64,000 bases of DNA from Pocillopora verrucosa (Eukaryota; Cnidaria; Anthozoa; Scleractinia; Pocilloporidae): positions 1,098,585 through 1,162,584 of the forward strand of contig NC_089313.1 in NCBI RefSeq assembly GCF_036669915.1. The letters run 5' to 3'. A program made the position numbers and the translations under genes. Below are positions 24,200-35,571 of the stretch, one piece after another (the first letter of the stretch is position 1; each line of letters begins with the position of its first letter). The notes under the pieces were generated by a model that did not search any database, was not told the DNA's origin, and saw nothing but the letters and a program-made list of their open reading frames with translations.

Positions 24200-26808
24200 T
24201 GTCATGTTTGTATGCTATACAAGATAATAAACTCTATTGCTACTGCAGTCCAAGGTGCTGAGTACAAACCTTGAATTTCATGGAAGCAGTTGATGGATGA
24301 ATTTGCTGCTTTTCACTAGGATTAGCCAGTGCTCACCTGTAAATTTAACAAGGCATGTCTTTGGAAGCAAGTGGTACAATCAATGGGAAGAGAGGCAGAA
24401 ATGTTGGATACACAAGATTTGCTGTGCATAAATTTACCCCTAATTAAGATTGTAATCCTAAGGACTGACTTTTTTTAAGGAAGTGAATTTGTCAGATCTA
24501 AGCAGGTTGCAAATGTGAGGGTAACTATGCTTCATATCTGCCTGCAGTGCTGAATTAATAGTTAACTCATATCTTTTCATGTCAAAGTACATGCAAAATA
24601 TACTGCGTATTCAATCTACCTTAAAAGGACTGTATTGAAAGAATCAGTGATTGCTGCACATGGTTTCAAACACAAACAGTTGGGGTAAAAATTGTTGCTG
24701 TTAAAACAGTTGATGGCAGTAGTATACTGTAAATAATCTGAAAAAAGTGTTGTATATTATCTGATGCCTATAGTACTAATTAAAAGAAGTCGTTTGATTT
24801 TTAATTTTTGTGTTGCTATCCTGCTCATGTGAAATTCACGACTGTGCTATTACAATGATTGTTATAATAATAAGTTAAATATTTTTTAGTGCTTTTGTTA
24901 GTTATCATGATAATAATGATGAATTGGTGCTTTGTATAGTAAGTAATTACAGAGTTAGGTTTTTTAGAAATATTTCCATTTTGGCAGCTATCATTCAAAC
25001 AAAGGATATAATATGTTCTTCGATTTGTAAACTGCATTAATTTGAAGAAGTTTTCATGGTGAGAGTTATAAATGGTAGTGAGTGCTGTTGTAAGAAAACA
25101 GTATATTTTTGTGCAATGTGATAAATTGCATGGGGAGGAAAATTATGTTAGCCATTGGAAAGCGGAAAAATATAGAGACAAGAGGTAAAATGTTGAATAT
25201 TACTTTAAGGGATCTTTAGACTGGTTAGCATCTTTTGTACCATAAAGTGGGAAGAGGCGTTAATTAACAATAATTTGACGTAGTGTAGAAATGCATTAAA
25301 TTTCTGTTAGATCATTAGTTACTCACACAGATCTATCAATACCATATGGTTCCTTTACTGTACAAGTAGCTTACTGTATTTATCTCAACTTGCATTTTAT
25401 TTTCATTTTACTTCAGGAATAAATTACTCATATTTTGACAAATTGTCAAAATGTCATTTGATTGTAGACTCAGATAACAATTTCTCAAATCAACTGAAAC
25501 TGCAGTTTCCAGTCTTGTGATTGGTAGAAGACATTTTGAAAAGCTCTCTGTGGCTGATCTGTTCGTTGTGTGCTTATTATTTTGTGGTTTCCATCGACCT
25601 TCAACATGGCTAAAAAATGAGTAGGGGATCCAGTCATTAATTTGCTTCTAGAGTTCATTGACACCCACCTTATAGGCATACTTGAAACACCAGATAAGCA
25701 ATTGTTTGATGTCCTTTTGCAGGCTTTGGCATAGTGGTCATCTGTAAAATATTTTAACTTCAGGTGTTAAGTATATAAACACATTTCAGAATGCCCCATT
25801 TGGTCAAAGAGAATATCAATGTAAATCAAATGCATTGGCAGGGTTTTAAAACAAACACAATCGTGCAATTATTTCAAGTTAGTCAAACATTTCCCCCCTA
25901 ACTTCTAAAACTTCATACAGCTAAGCGATAGACATAGATAATGCAAGTGTTCTTTTTGTTCATCTTGCACAAATATTTTTGAAGCCTCCTTCACAGTTAT
26001 TTTCCTGAAGAAGTCTAACATTTGCTATGATTCTGTACTGAATCATGAAAATACAATATGATATTTAGTTATGGCAATTAATTGGTTTTTAATTATAATT
26101 CGCTCAACATTTATGTTAAAGATATAAAAAATAAATATCAAAGTCAATCACCTTTGTTTTTCTTTTCCTTTTACATGCTAAATTATGAGATTGGCCCATT
26201 AAGAGAATATGTAGGCTTTTGAGTAGCTCTTACTGGCTGGGTTATCCCTTTCGCTCCCAGATCTCACTAGGTATTCTCCTTACTGTCTGCCTTATTCCTA
26301 TGACATTAGCTTGCAGAATTTGGTATTGGATTAAGTAATGATCCCTTAAGTAATATGTTTCTTCAGTGGCATCACTTGTCTGCCTGATACTGTGTTTATT
26401 GTTTGTTAGTCATTGGAGTCAAAGGGTTAAGTACAGTCATACCAGCTTGGAAACAGGACTAGTATGAACAAAAAACCAAGTATAAATGTTTTAATCAACT
26501 CCAACAGAACTTTCACTGCTACAGAAAAGAACTATTTGTCAATCCTCCTGCCAATAAAAGTCACTTAAAAATTTCAAAACACAAGTCCATGAGTTTCTTG
26601 AGCTAATTTCAGACATTAAGTCTTTGACTCTGCTGTCCTAAGGTCATCCTACTTCTTAAAAATTTACATATTTTAAGTAAAAGAAATCCTGTCAAATGCT
26701 GATATTTCTTGTATTGGTAACTCGCATTTAGAAAACTTTACCTCTAAGAAACACTTCATTTAAATAATTATTTATATAATAAAATTTTACCTTCGTCGAT
26801 ATGTGGAA
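24200..26808. other. Intergenic, 3' flank of zdhhc5/8
   Basis: No credible gene. The first part is probably 3' UTR of zdhhc5/8, but no poly(A) site is obvious. The region is AT-rich with one family 2 MITE at 26240-26430. Short open frames such as 25485-25679 have no recognisable domain. Confidence 0.5.
26240..26430 (-). mobile_element. MITE, family 2, reverse orientation
   Basis: Begins ggttatccctttcgctccc and ends gtcaaagggttaa. Its first half is the reverse complement of the 20384-20577 element, including attctccttactgtctgcc. Non-coding. Confidence 0.5.
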
Positions 26809-26890
26809 GGTAGCGTGGCCGAGTGGTCTAAGGCGCTGGTTTTAGGCACCAGTCATTTCGATGGCGTGGGTTCGAATCCCACCGCTGCCA
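26809..26890 (+). tRNA. tRNA-Leu(UAG): tRNA-Leu (anticodon UAG)
   Basis: 82 bases folding as a class II tRNA. The acceptor stem GGTAGCG pairs with CGCTGCC (one G-U pair). The anticodon stem CTGGT/ACCAG encloses loop TTTAGGC with anticodon TAG. A long variable arm follows, as expected for leucine, then T-arm GTGGG-TTCGAAT-CCCAC and discriminator A. The A box (TGGCCGAGTGG) and B box (GGTTCGAATCC) serve as internal promoters. No intron and no encoded CCA. Confidence 0.95.
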
Positions 26891-26894
26891 ATAA

Positions 26895-26899
26895 TTTTT
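26895..26899 (+). terminator. RNA polymerase III T-run terminator
   Basis: Five T residues begin five bases after the tRNA-Leu 3' end, backed by a 12-T run about ten bases later. This is the standard Pol III stop signal. Confidence 0.75.
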
Positions 26900-27863
26900 C
26901 TTTTCTCCTTTTTTTTTTTTGCTCTCTCTTTTGAATTCAGTCGGCTGATTAAGTTCGGTTCTCTTTTGACTTTACGTGTTGAAAAAAAATTTGACAAGAT
27001 TTTGATCAAAAACCGCCATGCTCTCGCATACGTTGAAAATCGTGTGAACATAACGTAGAAGAATAAAAACTTGATACGTTGCTGATGCAGTTAGTCGAAA
27101 TACTGTGTACAACTCGAATTATTATCTACACAAGCAATCGCTGTTTTTCAGACTACTAAATTTCTTAGGCGACTCTGACCTTCGTGTTTAATAGTACTAA
27201 AAAATTTCAACTATCTCCACTAAAAATTATTTCGATTTTGAACGATTGACTATCCCAGTCGATCCGTCGACAATTCGTCAGGGTGCCAGACGAAAAAGTA
27301 ACCTTTTAAGTAACCTTTTGAGACATTTTAAGTCCTTACATTATAAGACTCTCAACTTACATACCAGAGTTGACGAAGAAGAAAATTATGGCGGTCAAAT
27401 TTTAGGGTGGTGGGGTAGGTGGGATAAAATGATAAGACAGGTGGGGGTGGGTGGAAGTAGTTTCGTGGAAGCCATACACATGTAAATAAAGGATGTCAAA
27501 ATATGGCCCTTTCTGGTAAAACGACATTGACTCTAGGCTGATCACTTCACAAATATGACTCCTCATCCCCTCTTTCATCAACAGTCTCAACATTTTACTG
27601 GTAAAAGGTTCAATGATATTCTATCCATCACAAGTGATCAATTCTTGTTTTATACTAGTATTAATAATGTATTCTTGAATCAATTTTCCCACGAAATTCC
27701 ACAAAAATTAATCACCACAAACAGTAGAACCTAAACATATTAATCTACTGATGGGATTCTTAAGAAAAAAAAAACAATTCAAAAGTTTAAATTTATTTAT
27801 TAAATATCTGTTAATTCTATCATTTTCAAGAATACACTGTTTTTCAAAGTAACAATTCGTCCA
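26900..27863. other. Intergenic between tRNA-Leu and crcp
   Basis: No gene seen. The stretch includes T- and A-runs and a G-rich patch near 27405-27460. The part next to 27863 should be the 3' UTR of crcp; minus-strand AATAAAT matches occur near 27787-27800. Confidence 0.45.
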
Positions 27864-29951
27864 CTAAGACATTTCCTCATCATCTTCCTGTGTTTCCTCT
27901 ACCACTGTCTCTTCATTAGGATCAGGAAGCTTTGTAGCAATCACATTCAAAAGTTCCTCAATCTCTTGATCAGTTTTCAAACGCTCTTCACTATCTTCAA
28001 TGATCTAAACAAAGCATAGAGGCACTAATTACATATTCTATAAAACAGAAAATTATGGCTCCCTACAAAAAAAAAACAGCTATAAAAAAAAATACAAAAT
28101 TATGCAGTAAAGTAACCCTATGAAAAAGCCACAAGATATGAGAGAGAACCAAAAGGCTTGGCCACTAAACTCTATGCCAAAACTGATTTCTAAGCAATCA
28201 AATGCAGAAGTTACAAACCAAATCATAGCTAAATGATCACATTCCAATGAAACAAGACAGAACACTAAAAAACTTACCAGCTGAATTTCAACTGGTGTAG
28301 TAGGTCTAAGGTTCAACAGTTGAAGCTTCTCGGCTCTGTTTAAAATATAGTAAAATATATTTAACACATTAGCTCATAACTTGATGATGTTAGTACACAT
28401 TGTGTTAATACATGAAGTAACAGCAGGAAACCTTGTTAAGTTGAATGGCTGCATTGCTTTGACAAATTCTTCTATTACTTCTGGACTCTACAAAAAATAA
28501 AATTTGCATTTCAGAAAAGTCAATTATGTTCAGGCTTACGTGACCTAAAACTAGTCCTGTAATTTACAATGTTTGTCATGGCTTCAAAACTCTAGCCTTC
28601 AGTATACCACCTTGAAACCATCTTTAATGCTAACGCTGCTTCTAAATTACATATATTAGTCCAGTCGATATTTATCCCCCTAAGGGATTCTTGAGGAAAC
28701 ACAAATAATTCAAAAGTTTAAAATTTATTTATTACATATGCAAAGTCTAACCTGGTGTTTACAAGGAGTTTTCTCTAAATGCTTCCGAGCCTAAGAGTGA
28801 ACAACACTGTATCTTAGGACAAAAGTTAGGATTTGGTATAATTTTGAATTAGAGGCAATCTTCAACAAACCTTGCTCAATCTTTTATAACATTACTGACC
28901 TCATAGCAAATTGTTGACAAGTTAACAAGGTGTTTCTGCCTCTTCTTAGCCTTATCAACTTTGTTTTGGTTTTCTGTCTCAAGCAACAGTTGATAAACCT
29001 GAAGAAAACAGGAAATAATTAGAGTTAGAATCCCTAGACTATAGTTACTGGTGTGTAAATGCATCATTTTAAACACTTGCTTCCAGTGTGAGATGTTTGT
29101 TACAAAGAGACAAATTTGTTTGTTCATAAAATTTGTTTGTTTATTTGTTCATTTTCAACAGTCAGCTGTTTGATGTTGTTTTGGTCCCTGTGCTGCAGAC
29201 TGAAGTAATGTTAACACAACAACTCTAAGTAAGCTTAAAAATATACTCATATATTTAATTTTTCCTAGGAAATTATTTGTTCCCCTACAAGAGCATTTTA
29301 GCAGTGTTCACTAGATGTTTGTTTACAAACTGACTTTAAATCAGAGAAGTGTAAATAATTTCATCACTTCAGAATTTCTTTTCTAAAATCATGATGAAGA
29401 TCAAAGCTATGGAGAATTTTAAAATGAAGAGTCAACTTATGTGATAAACCCACAAGATTATGGAAGATAGGCCAGAAGATAATAAAAGATCAGCCCACAA
29501 CATCATAGAAAGATCAGCCCACAACATCATAGAAAGATCAGCCAACATGATCATACCAATAGTGCCCTTGTCCAGTCTCATGTGTCTAATGCTTTTATGT
29601 GCAACAACTCATATCTCTTTTCACGGCGTACTTGGGGAGATGGTTGAGAGCAACGTGAATTTGAGTTTGAATTCACAAGATATATGTAATATTGATAAAA
29701 ATTGACAAAATTAACGGCTAGATGACGCTACATCCTTTTTATCTCCCATACTAAGAAATAAGCTAAGGAAATTTCTACGACAACTTTACCTCGTAATTGC
29801 TCAACAAAGCCGCCTTGTCATTAAGACTGAAAAATTCAAAATTCAATTCAAGACTTCATATTTACAGTTAAACTGGTTGCTATTTTAAACTATTCAGAAG
29901 CCTGAATAATTGAATCAGATAAGAATGGAAGAGTTCTTCTTACACTTCCAT
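27864..29951 (-). CDS. crcp: RNA polymerase III subunit RPC9 (CRCP)
   Basis: Small stalk subunit that pairs with RPC8 in RNA polymerase III; the vertebrate form is also known as CGRP-receptor component protein. Seven coding exons: 29944-29951 (8 nt, ATGGAAGT), 29790-29826, 28900-28998, 28752-28790, 28432-28487, 28278-28335, 27864-28004. They join in phase to 145 aa; human CRCP is 148. Hallmarks are the start MEV...AALLSNYEV, then KTPCKHQSPE, and AEKLQLLNLRP..PVEIQL, followed by an acidic tail ending DDEEMS. The first coding exon is only 8 bases, which automated gene finders easily miss. Exon 3 uses a GTCAGT donor and exon 5 a GTTTCC donor, both weaker than average. Intron 2 (28999-29789) holds a 24-base tandem repeat. 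Confidence 0.93.
29485..29554. repeat. 24-base tandem repeat, nearly three units
   Basis: Units at 29485-29508 and 29509-29532 are identical (aaagatcagcccacaacatc plus atag); a third diverged partial copy follows to 29554. It lies in crcp intron 2. Confidence 0.85.
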
Positions 29952-30234
29952 CTCGACAGCTTTCAGAAATTGTCTAAAACAAGGTCACAAGGATTGAAAT
30001 GTTTTGATGCCGCCATTTTGAACTCGTTTTATCAGGTGGTTACCAAGCTCACTCTTGTCTTTTCGCCTCAGACTCCAGGCAGAGGAATTTTTCCACGCAA
30101 GTTTCCCCTCAAAGGATATTTTTAGTTAGCTTGAGATCTCCTGGTTTTACCGATCTATTTTCTTATTTTTGGCTTGATCGATTCATTTATCCGCCATTTT
30201 AATTATTTATTAAACCAACTAATTCTGAAGTACC

Positions 30235-30271
30235 CCCACGGACGCAGCACCACAGTTTCTTCAGAAACTTA
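30235..30271 (+). repeat. Short fragment of a dispersed repeat shared with 54369-54408
   Basis: The stretch gacgcagcaccacagtttct followed by tcagaaactta matches gacgcattgcaccacggttt followed by ctttagaaactta near 54374. It is probably the end of the same retroelement-derived family. It lies in the gap between crcp and the LINE relic. Confidence 0.35.
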
Positions 30272-30383
30272 AACCTTTTATCTGAGATAAAGCGCTGTGA
30301 GGACCCAAGCCTAACTTAAGTCGACCCTTCAAGTGGTTTTACTGAAGATTCCTTATGACATGAAGTTATTCAGTTCACGGTAT

Positions 30384-30386
<3 letters not shown>

Positions 30387-30419
<33 letters not shown>

Positions 30420-31085
30420 TTATTTCTATAGCGCATTTTCCTAACGCCCAAATGCGCTTTACGGCGTCAAATTATCATAACCTATAATTATATAAAAATT
30501 TAAAGTCTGAGAATATGCTTGTCGAAAAAAATAGGTCTTAAGCTTAGCTTTAAAAATAGAGACAGATGCGCTGCTTTTAATCTCAAATGGAACCGAGTTC
30601 CAGAGGTAAGGCGCGCACACTGAGAAAGCCCTCAGGCCAGTCAATTTGAGCTTGTGTGTTGGTTGCTCCAGTAGAAGTTGGTCAGCAGACCTGAGAGCTT
30701 GCCTAGGAACATAAGGAATGATGAGCTCAGTCAAGTACGTTGCTGCACCATGGAGTTGTTGTTTAACCGGAGATTATTTAAAAGCATCCATTGGTTCAGC
30801 TCACGCAAACAAACTTCAACCCTAGTGCGCGCAGACACAATATCCTCCATTTTAGTGGTCTTCATGCTAAGGTACAGTTGAGTGTCGTCCGCGTACATAT
30901 GAAACCCGACACCATGGCGACACAGGATAGCTCCTAGAGGAGAGGTATAGACCAAATATAGGATTGGGCCTAATACAGACCCCTGGGGAAGACCGCAGGT
31001 CAGTTGACGATCAGAAGAACTAGTATCTCTGATTTGGACGAACTGTGAACGATTGGACAGGTGATGGAAGCGCGGGAAAAGGAAG
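30387..31085 (-). mobile_element. Broken non-LTR retrotransposon (LINE, CR1/L2-like) 3' end
   Basis: The minus strand encodes reverse-transcriptase pieces: NRSQFVQI, CGLPQGSVLGPILY, and the catalytic YADD in FHMYADDTQLYLS. After a frame break near 30730 comes the typical C-terminal segment FSVCAPYLWNSVPFEIKSS. Roughly 100-150 residues normally found between YADD and the C-terminus are missing, so the copy is internally deleted as well as 5'-truncated near 31085. The element ends with gcgctatagaaataaatt followed by an (ATT)n tail at 30387-30420, a 3' end typical of this class. Non-functional. Confidence 0.8.
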
Positions 31086-31831
31086 TGACAAAGTTGCAGT
31101 TGGTTTTAATTTTGAATAAAATTTGTTTGACAGACTTGCACAAGTTTCCGCAACCGAAAGCAGAGCGTGGCCAGGCTTAATCAATAGAATCCCAGACTGT
31201 CAGCGATCAATTGAAAAGCATGAGTGTCGTAAAGTAACGGATCTCTGAGGGGACAAATCTTCGAAATGAACCAATTACATGGGAAACACTGGATCTCTCA
31301 CCGGTCGTACTATGTGCTTATAAATATTCCTCATGCCCGGATTACATGTTCAAGTTAAAGCTTAACTCAACAAGAGGACCATACTTTAACCATACTTTGT
31401 TTTTATTTGCAAACAGATCATGTCTTCCCAGCCGCTAATTAAATCCTCTATTTCAGTTTTGAATTGCTTTCCAAATGCTTTTTAAGTCAGGGTTGAAAAA
31501 TTGGAGTTCACAGACATATTACTTTCGATTTTGCATCCACAGTAACACGCAGCAAATAGTCACCTCGGGTCTCTGCCCGTGGCTTGCAATATAATCAAGC
31601 CCTATACCACTTTTTTCCAAAAACGCCACCGTTCTATTTTAGAAAGATAACAAGTTTCTTCTGATGTCATACTCTAAGGCATTTGATCCGATTCTCACTC
31701 AATACTCAACCCTAGGTTGCTTAATATATATATTACGTCAATGATTATGCAAAATATTAGCTTTTAAACCTAAATATATATTCTGCTTCTCGTCGTGACA
31801 TGCTTCAATCAATATGATCAAGCTGCCTCAC
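31086..31831. other. Intergenic, no gene seen
   Basis: AT-rich DNA without a credible coding frame. A segment at about 31628-31680 (ttctattttagaaagataac and onward) recurs in diverged form at about 33222-33275, on the far side of the kinase-like relic. Confidence 0.4.
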
Positions 31832-33030
31832 TCACTTAGTGTCTGTTAAAAGAAATTCACGTATCACGTCGCTCATCGAGGAGCGCTCCTCTGGGTCCGT
31901 TTGGATGCACCAAAGAATCAACTGTCGCAGATGCGTATTGGGCACCTTCATCAGCTTATCATGGAAATCTTCAGGAGAAGATATTCGTGCTCCCTTGTTA
32001 CACATTTCAAGCAAAAGTAAGCCATAACTTAGCACGTCAATCTGCAGATCAGAAAGCAACATTACCGTCATACACCCTGTATTCACTATTTTCCTATTGA
32101 TTTTGGCTGTAATATTAGAGCAAACAAGCAGACAAGCAGTTGCTGACTTCAATTGTATTTCTTGTATATTGTATGCACCATACCTCTGAGATACGTCAAC
32201 GGCTATAGATTGGTATACATTCAATTTCAAATTACCTGTTATTAACTTGATTATGTAATCTGTAACTCGGTAAACCTACACATAAAGTGTCTACAATTTC
32301 AAAGTCACGTAGAACAATCTGCGCAGGCCTTACTTCACCTTTATCTATTATAAAATCAACAAAACTGAAATAGAATTAAAAAAGGCAATAAACCTTTACC
32401 TTCGGTGATTTCTGTTCTTCCTGGTTCAATCCCATCATTTCCTGTCTCAGTCACTCAGTCTAGCTCTAAAGCGCTTGTCTTCCCTCCTTACCAACACAGT
32501 GACGCTGTTGATATTTCCATGAACGACAGGATACGGCCTCTTGCGGTGAAGGAAGTGTAAGCCTTTCGCAATATCCAGAGCAATCGTGGTTATTTCGGCA
32601 ACTGATAACGACTGCCGCAATAAAAGAAACCTTAAAAAAGGGTCCGGCAATTCATTTACCAGTAGTGGACGAATATCATCGTCGTTTGTGGCACCAATAA
32701 ACTTTGGATGGCAACAGTAAGACGCATTGACCATTGCCTGTTCGTACATGTGCCTATGGTGAGGTAAGAGTCTTCGCATTTCATCCATTAGTTTAACAGC
32801 TACTCGGCTACCACGCAACTTTACTTCCACTGCACCCTTGGTCCCCGCTCCAAAGAATTTCCTCCCTTTTTCTTTCCAATTTCCTTTCGCTGAATAACCC
32901 AGTCATCTACCCGTGGAAGCTGATGTTCGGTCAAAGTTGTCTGGATGGTAGACAAGGCTGATTGCAACTCTTTGTTTGAGGAAGCTTGACTGCTTCTTGA
33001 GTGATTCTTGAGATGAAGTCTCCAAGGCCA
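31832..33030 (-). pseudogene. Decayed protein-kinase-like gene (cnidarian shkB-like type)
   Basis: Pieces of a kinase in a likely order: a coiled-coil lead (ELQSALSTIQTTLTEHQLPR) and DDWVIQRKEI; a glycine loop and lysine strand (FGAGTKG ... RVAVKLM); the loop HGNINSVTVLV; then IDVLSYGLLLLEM and QTDPEERSSMSDV at the C-terminus. HGN replaces the catalytic HRD and no clean DFG or APE is visible, so activity is unlikely. The frame changes in the coiled coil (near 32980) and again at an AAAAAGGG run near 32865. A stop follows RARLSD at 32447, although an alternative splice might avoid it. A possible middle exon (about 32290-32350) carries VLRDFEIVD. I infer a pseudogene. Single-base errors in the sequence could explain one break but not easily all. 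Confidence 0.6.
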
Positions 33031-33885
33031 CTGTTTTTGAAGTAAAGGTAAGAAATAAGGGCTTACGGTCGTGAGTAATATCTAATTATTTTCTACAATG
33101 TGATTCGTTGAGTAAAAGTTTGAAAAATGTTAAACTACTAGCTTTTTTTGTCTTTTTTTTAAGCTCAGTTCTCTGTCCGTAACTCCTAATCATAACCCAC
33201 ATAACTTTTCTCCACAAACCCTAACGTTTTATTTTAGGAAGATTACAAGTTTCCCCTGACGTCAAAATTCTAAGGTATTTACTATTTGTAAGATTTCAGT
33301 CTGTGATTCTCGTGAGTTCCTCATGCAAGGTTGCTACGGATAAACTCAATGGGGATTGCTATTCGGTGATTTTTACCCCGTTTTCGTATCAGTTGATCGG
33401 ATTTCTATACAATTCCAGAAACACTTCTCGATCAATGGTCGACCTGTTTTACTCCCTAATGTTTTCTAAAAGAGACTCACATATAATTTCGCTCGAGTTT
33501 CCGTTCTCAACGCTGATGAGATTCGTTCTGTCGAGATCTTGGTTTGTTTCTTCTATATCGAAACAAACAGTTCTTCCTTCGTGTAATTCACTCAGATCCC
33601 ACCTCTATTCCAAATTGTTGCCCAACTTCTAAATTTTTTCGACTTCAATCGCTGTCTTGTCCCTTGATTCATTTTGTCCCGAGTGACAGGAAAATACTTT
33701 GTTTTCGATCATTTGACACATCTGTGTACCTTCCAGCTCCATAATGGAACTTCTCAATATTTCCTTAGGGTCGCTCTAAAAATCTTTGGACTTAAGTACT
33801 GCCGTTGGTACTTTTTGTACTAAGGAATTAACTGATGGTGATGGTAGGTTCGTGGTGCAGGCGTAACTGCAGTTTCTTTCCTTTG
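33031..33885. other. Intergenic between kinase relic and GT-A
   Basis: No supported gene. Open frames at 33303-33632 and 33544-33744 have no recognisable domain and no splice context. Part of the stretch will be 3' UTR of the GT-A gene. Confidence 0.4.
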
Positions 33886-35571
33886 TTACGTCAATTCGTA
33901 GATCCCCTTGTGAAGATCTCCTAAACTAAATCTTCGATCACACTCTTCCTCCTGTTCCGTAACAGTTGTCTTGTCGATATGACGCTCATCCATGATTGTT
34001 CCCTTGTTTCTTTGTTGCGTTGTCGTTGGGCACAACCACGATTCATCGACGATTTGAAGAAGATGTGTGTTTGGTCCTCTTTCCATTCTTTTCTCAAGTA
34101 CGTTATGAGAGGTTACCGTTTGATTTGGATTCTCCTCCGAGCAAGTCTCCAGCTGTTTCTGTTCGTCTGAAATCACAACAACGTAGCAGTAGAATAATTA
34201 AGATGATGAATTTTGAGCTCAGTCTTAGAGAAAGATATTATTCGTTTAGTCCCAAGCATGGGAAGTAGAAGAGATTGTGTTTCTACGAGGAATCGAGCCT
34301 CAAACATTTTTGTTGAAACATGCATCGGAATTCGAAAGTTAAGCTATTGTTATCGATTTTTTTGGCAGGTACTTAAGAGGATTCTTACCGTAAACAGCTC
34401 TGCGACATTTGGCAACGAGGTCATTACACTGTTTTTCCCAGTTGTACTCTTTTCTGTAACAGGTACGCAGATAGTCACTTTCTTGACGCCGCGTTTTCCA
34501 GTTTTTCCTCCAAACTTGTTTTATAGCGTCAGCCCACACACTGGGATCTTGGGAATCGATTACATAGAATGAACCGAATGCAATCTTGCTGAGGGCCTCT
34601 CCAAATCCCGTGTTCCCACTCACAAGTACAGGCAGGCCAGCAGATAGAGCTTCAAGTGCTGTGAATCCAAAACCGTCCGTCCGAGAAGGCATTAGTGCAA
34701 GATCCACCTCACAAAATAACCTGATTAGCTCATGTTTATTCTCAAGGAAACTTCTTACATCCAGGTTTTCTGGAGAAATGTTGCACTCCAAAAATCTATC
34801 AGTAACCTGTTGAAGGTCTTCCTCGAGAGCACCGGCGAAGATAAGTATTGTGTCACTTAGCCTAGCTACCGCTTTAGCTGCGATGTCAAACCCTTTCAGT
34901 TTGAAATCTTCCTCATCTCCACGGCCAAATGTTAAAACTCGACACTTTTTGCCATCTCTTGGTACGTGTTCTATGTCCGAGTACTCGTTAAAAATTCCCG
35001 GAATAAGAGTTAAAACATCATCAGGATTTTTACACCAGCAAAGATAACTTTGGAATGATTCACTTAGCTTTGGCCCAACTCCAACGACAAAGTCAGCATT
35101 TTCACATAGTTCAACTTCAGTTTTGTGCTTTGTTTCACTTCTCGCGATAGAATCCTGGTAGGCTTTCCACATGCCCAGTTCCTTTGGCGCTGTGTGAGTG
35201 ACTTGTACCCACTTGCACTTGCGATTGTCTCTAATAATCTTTGCTGGTGCACCAAGGACAGCTCCATGGCCAATAACTATATCAATCTGGAGATCACGAG
35301 GTGGAAAGCAAAGCCAAACTTTTTCCTCCAACCCAACCTGCCTTTCGGCTTTAACAACTTTGATGTTGTGTGAGACGGCGTCTTTCTTTTCCTCTTCATT
35401 GCATTCAAGAAGGAAGACTGTAACCTCAACCAACGGATGTTTCGCTAACTGAATGGCAAGTATTCTGTTCAAGGTTGATATTCCTCCCTTCCTGGACCAC
35501 CACTCAGATGACAAAAGGAAAACTTTCAATTTTTCTTCAGATGAACCTGGTGCTCGTAAGCTAGACGGCAT
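33886..35571 (-). CDS. GT4-like glycosyltransferase gene A (GT-B fold)
   Basis: Two exons, 34389-35571 and 33886-34166, join in phase to 487 aa. Exon 1 is a whole glycosyltransferase-group-1-like domain: N-terminal WWSRKGGISTLNRILAIQL, a middle with VGVGPKLSESF, FGRGDEEDFKLKGFDIAAKA, and the donor-binding motif SRTDGFGFTALEALSAGLPV, where Asp replaces the usual first Glu of EX7E. The donor TACG|GTAAGA is strong. Exon 2 encodes a short Glu/Thr-rich, probably disordered tail with no known domain. There is no signal peptide or membrane span, so a cytosolic role is likely. From memory, coral genomes fuse such domains to NACHT-type immune receptors; no NACHT is present here. The sugar and the acceptor are unknown. 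It is roughly three quarters identical by eye to gene B at 42957-44157. Confidence 0.82.

Noticed and set aside
26842-27058. Open frames on both strands across the tRNA, one giving a peptide with GGIRTHAIEMTGA
   Set aside because: This is the well-known false peptide from reading a tRNA-Leu gene; the tRNA fold explains the bases fully.
34339-34388. Read-through end of GT-A exon 1
   Set aside because: A strong GTAAGA donor at 34388 joins in phase to an open exon at 33886-34166, so the read-through codons are probably intron.
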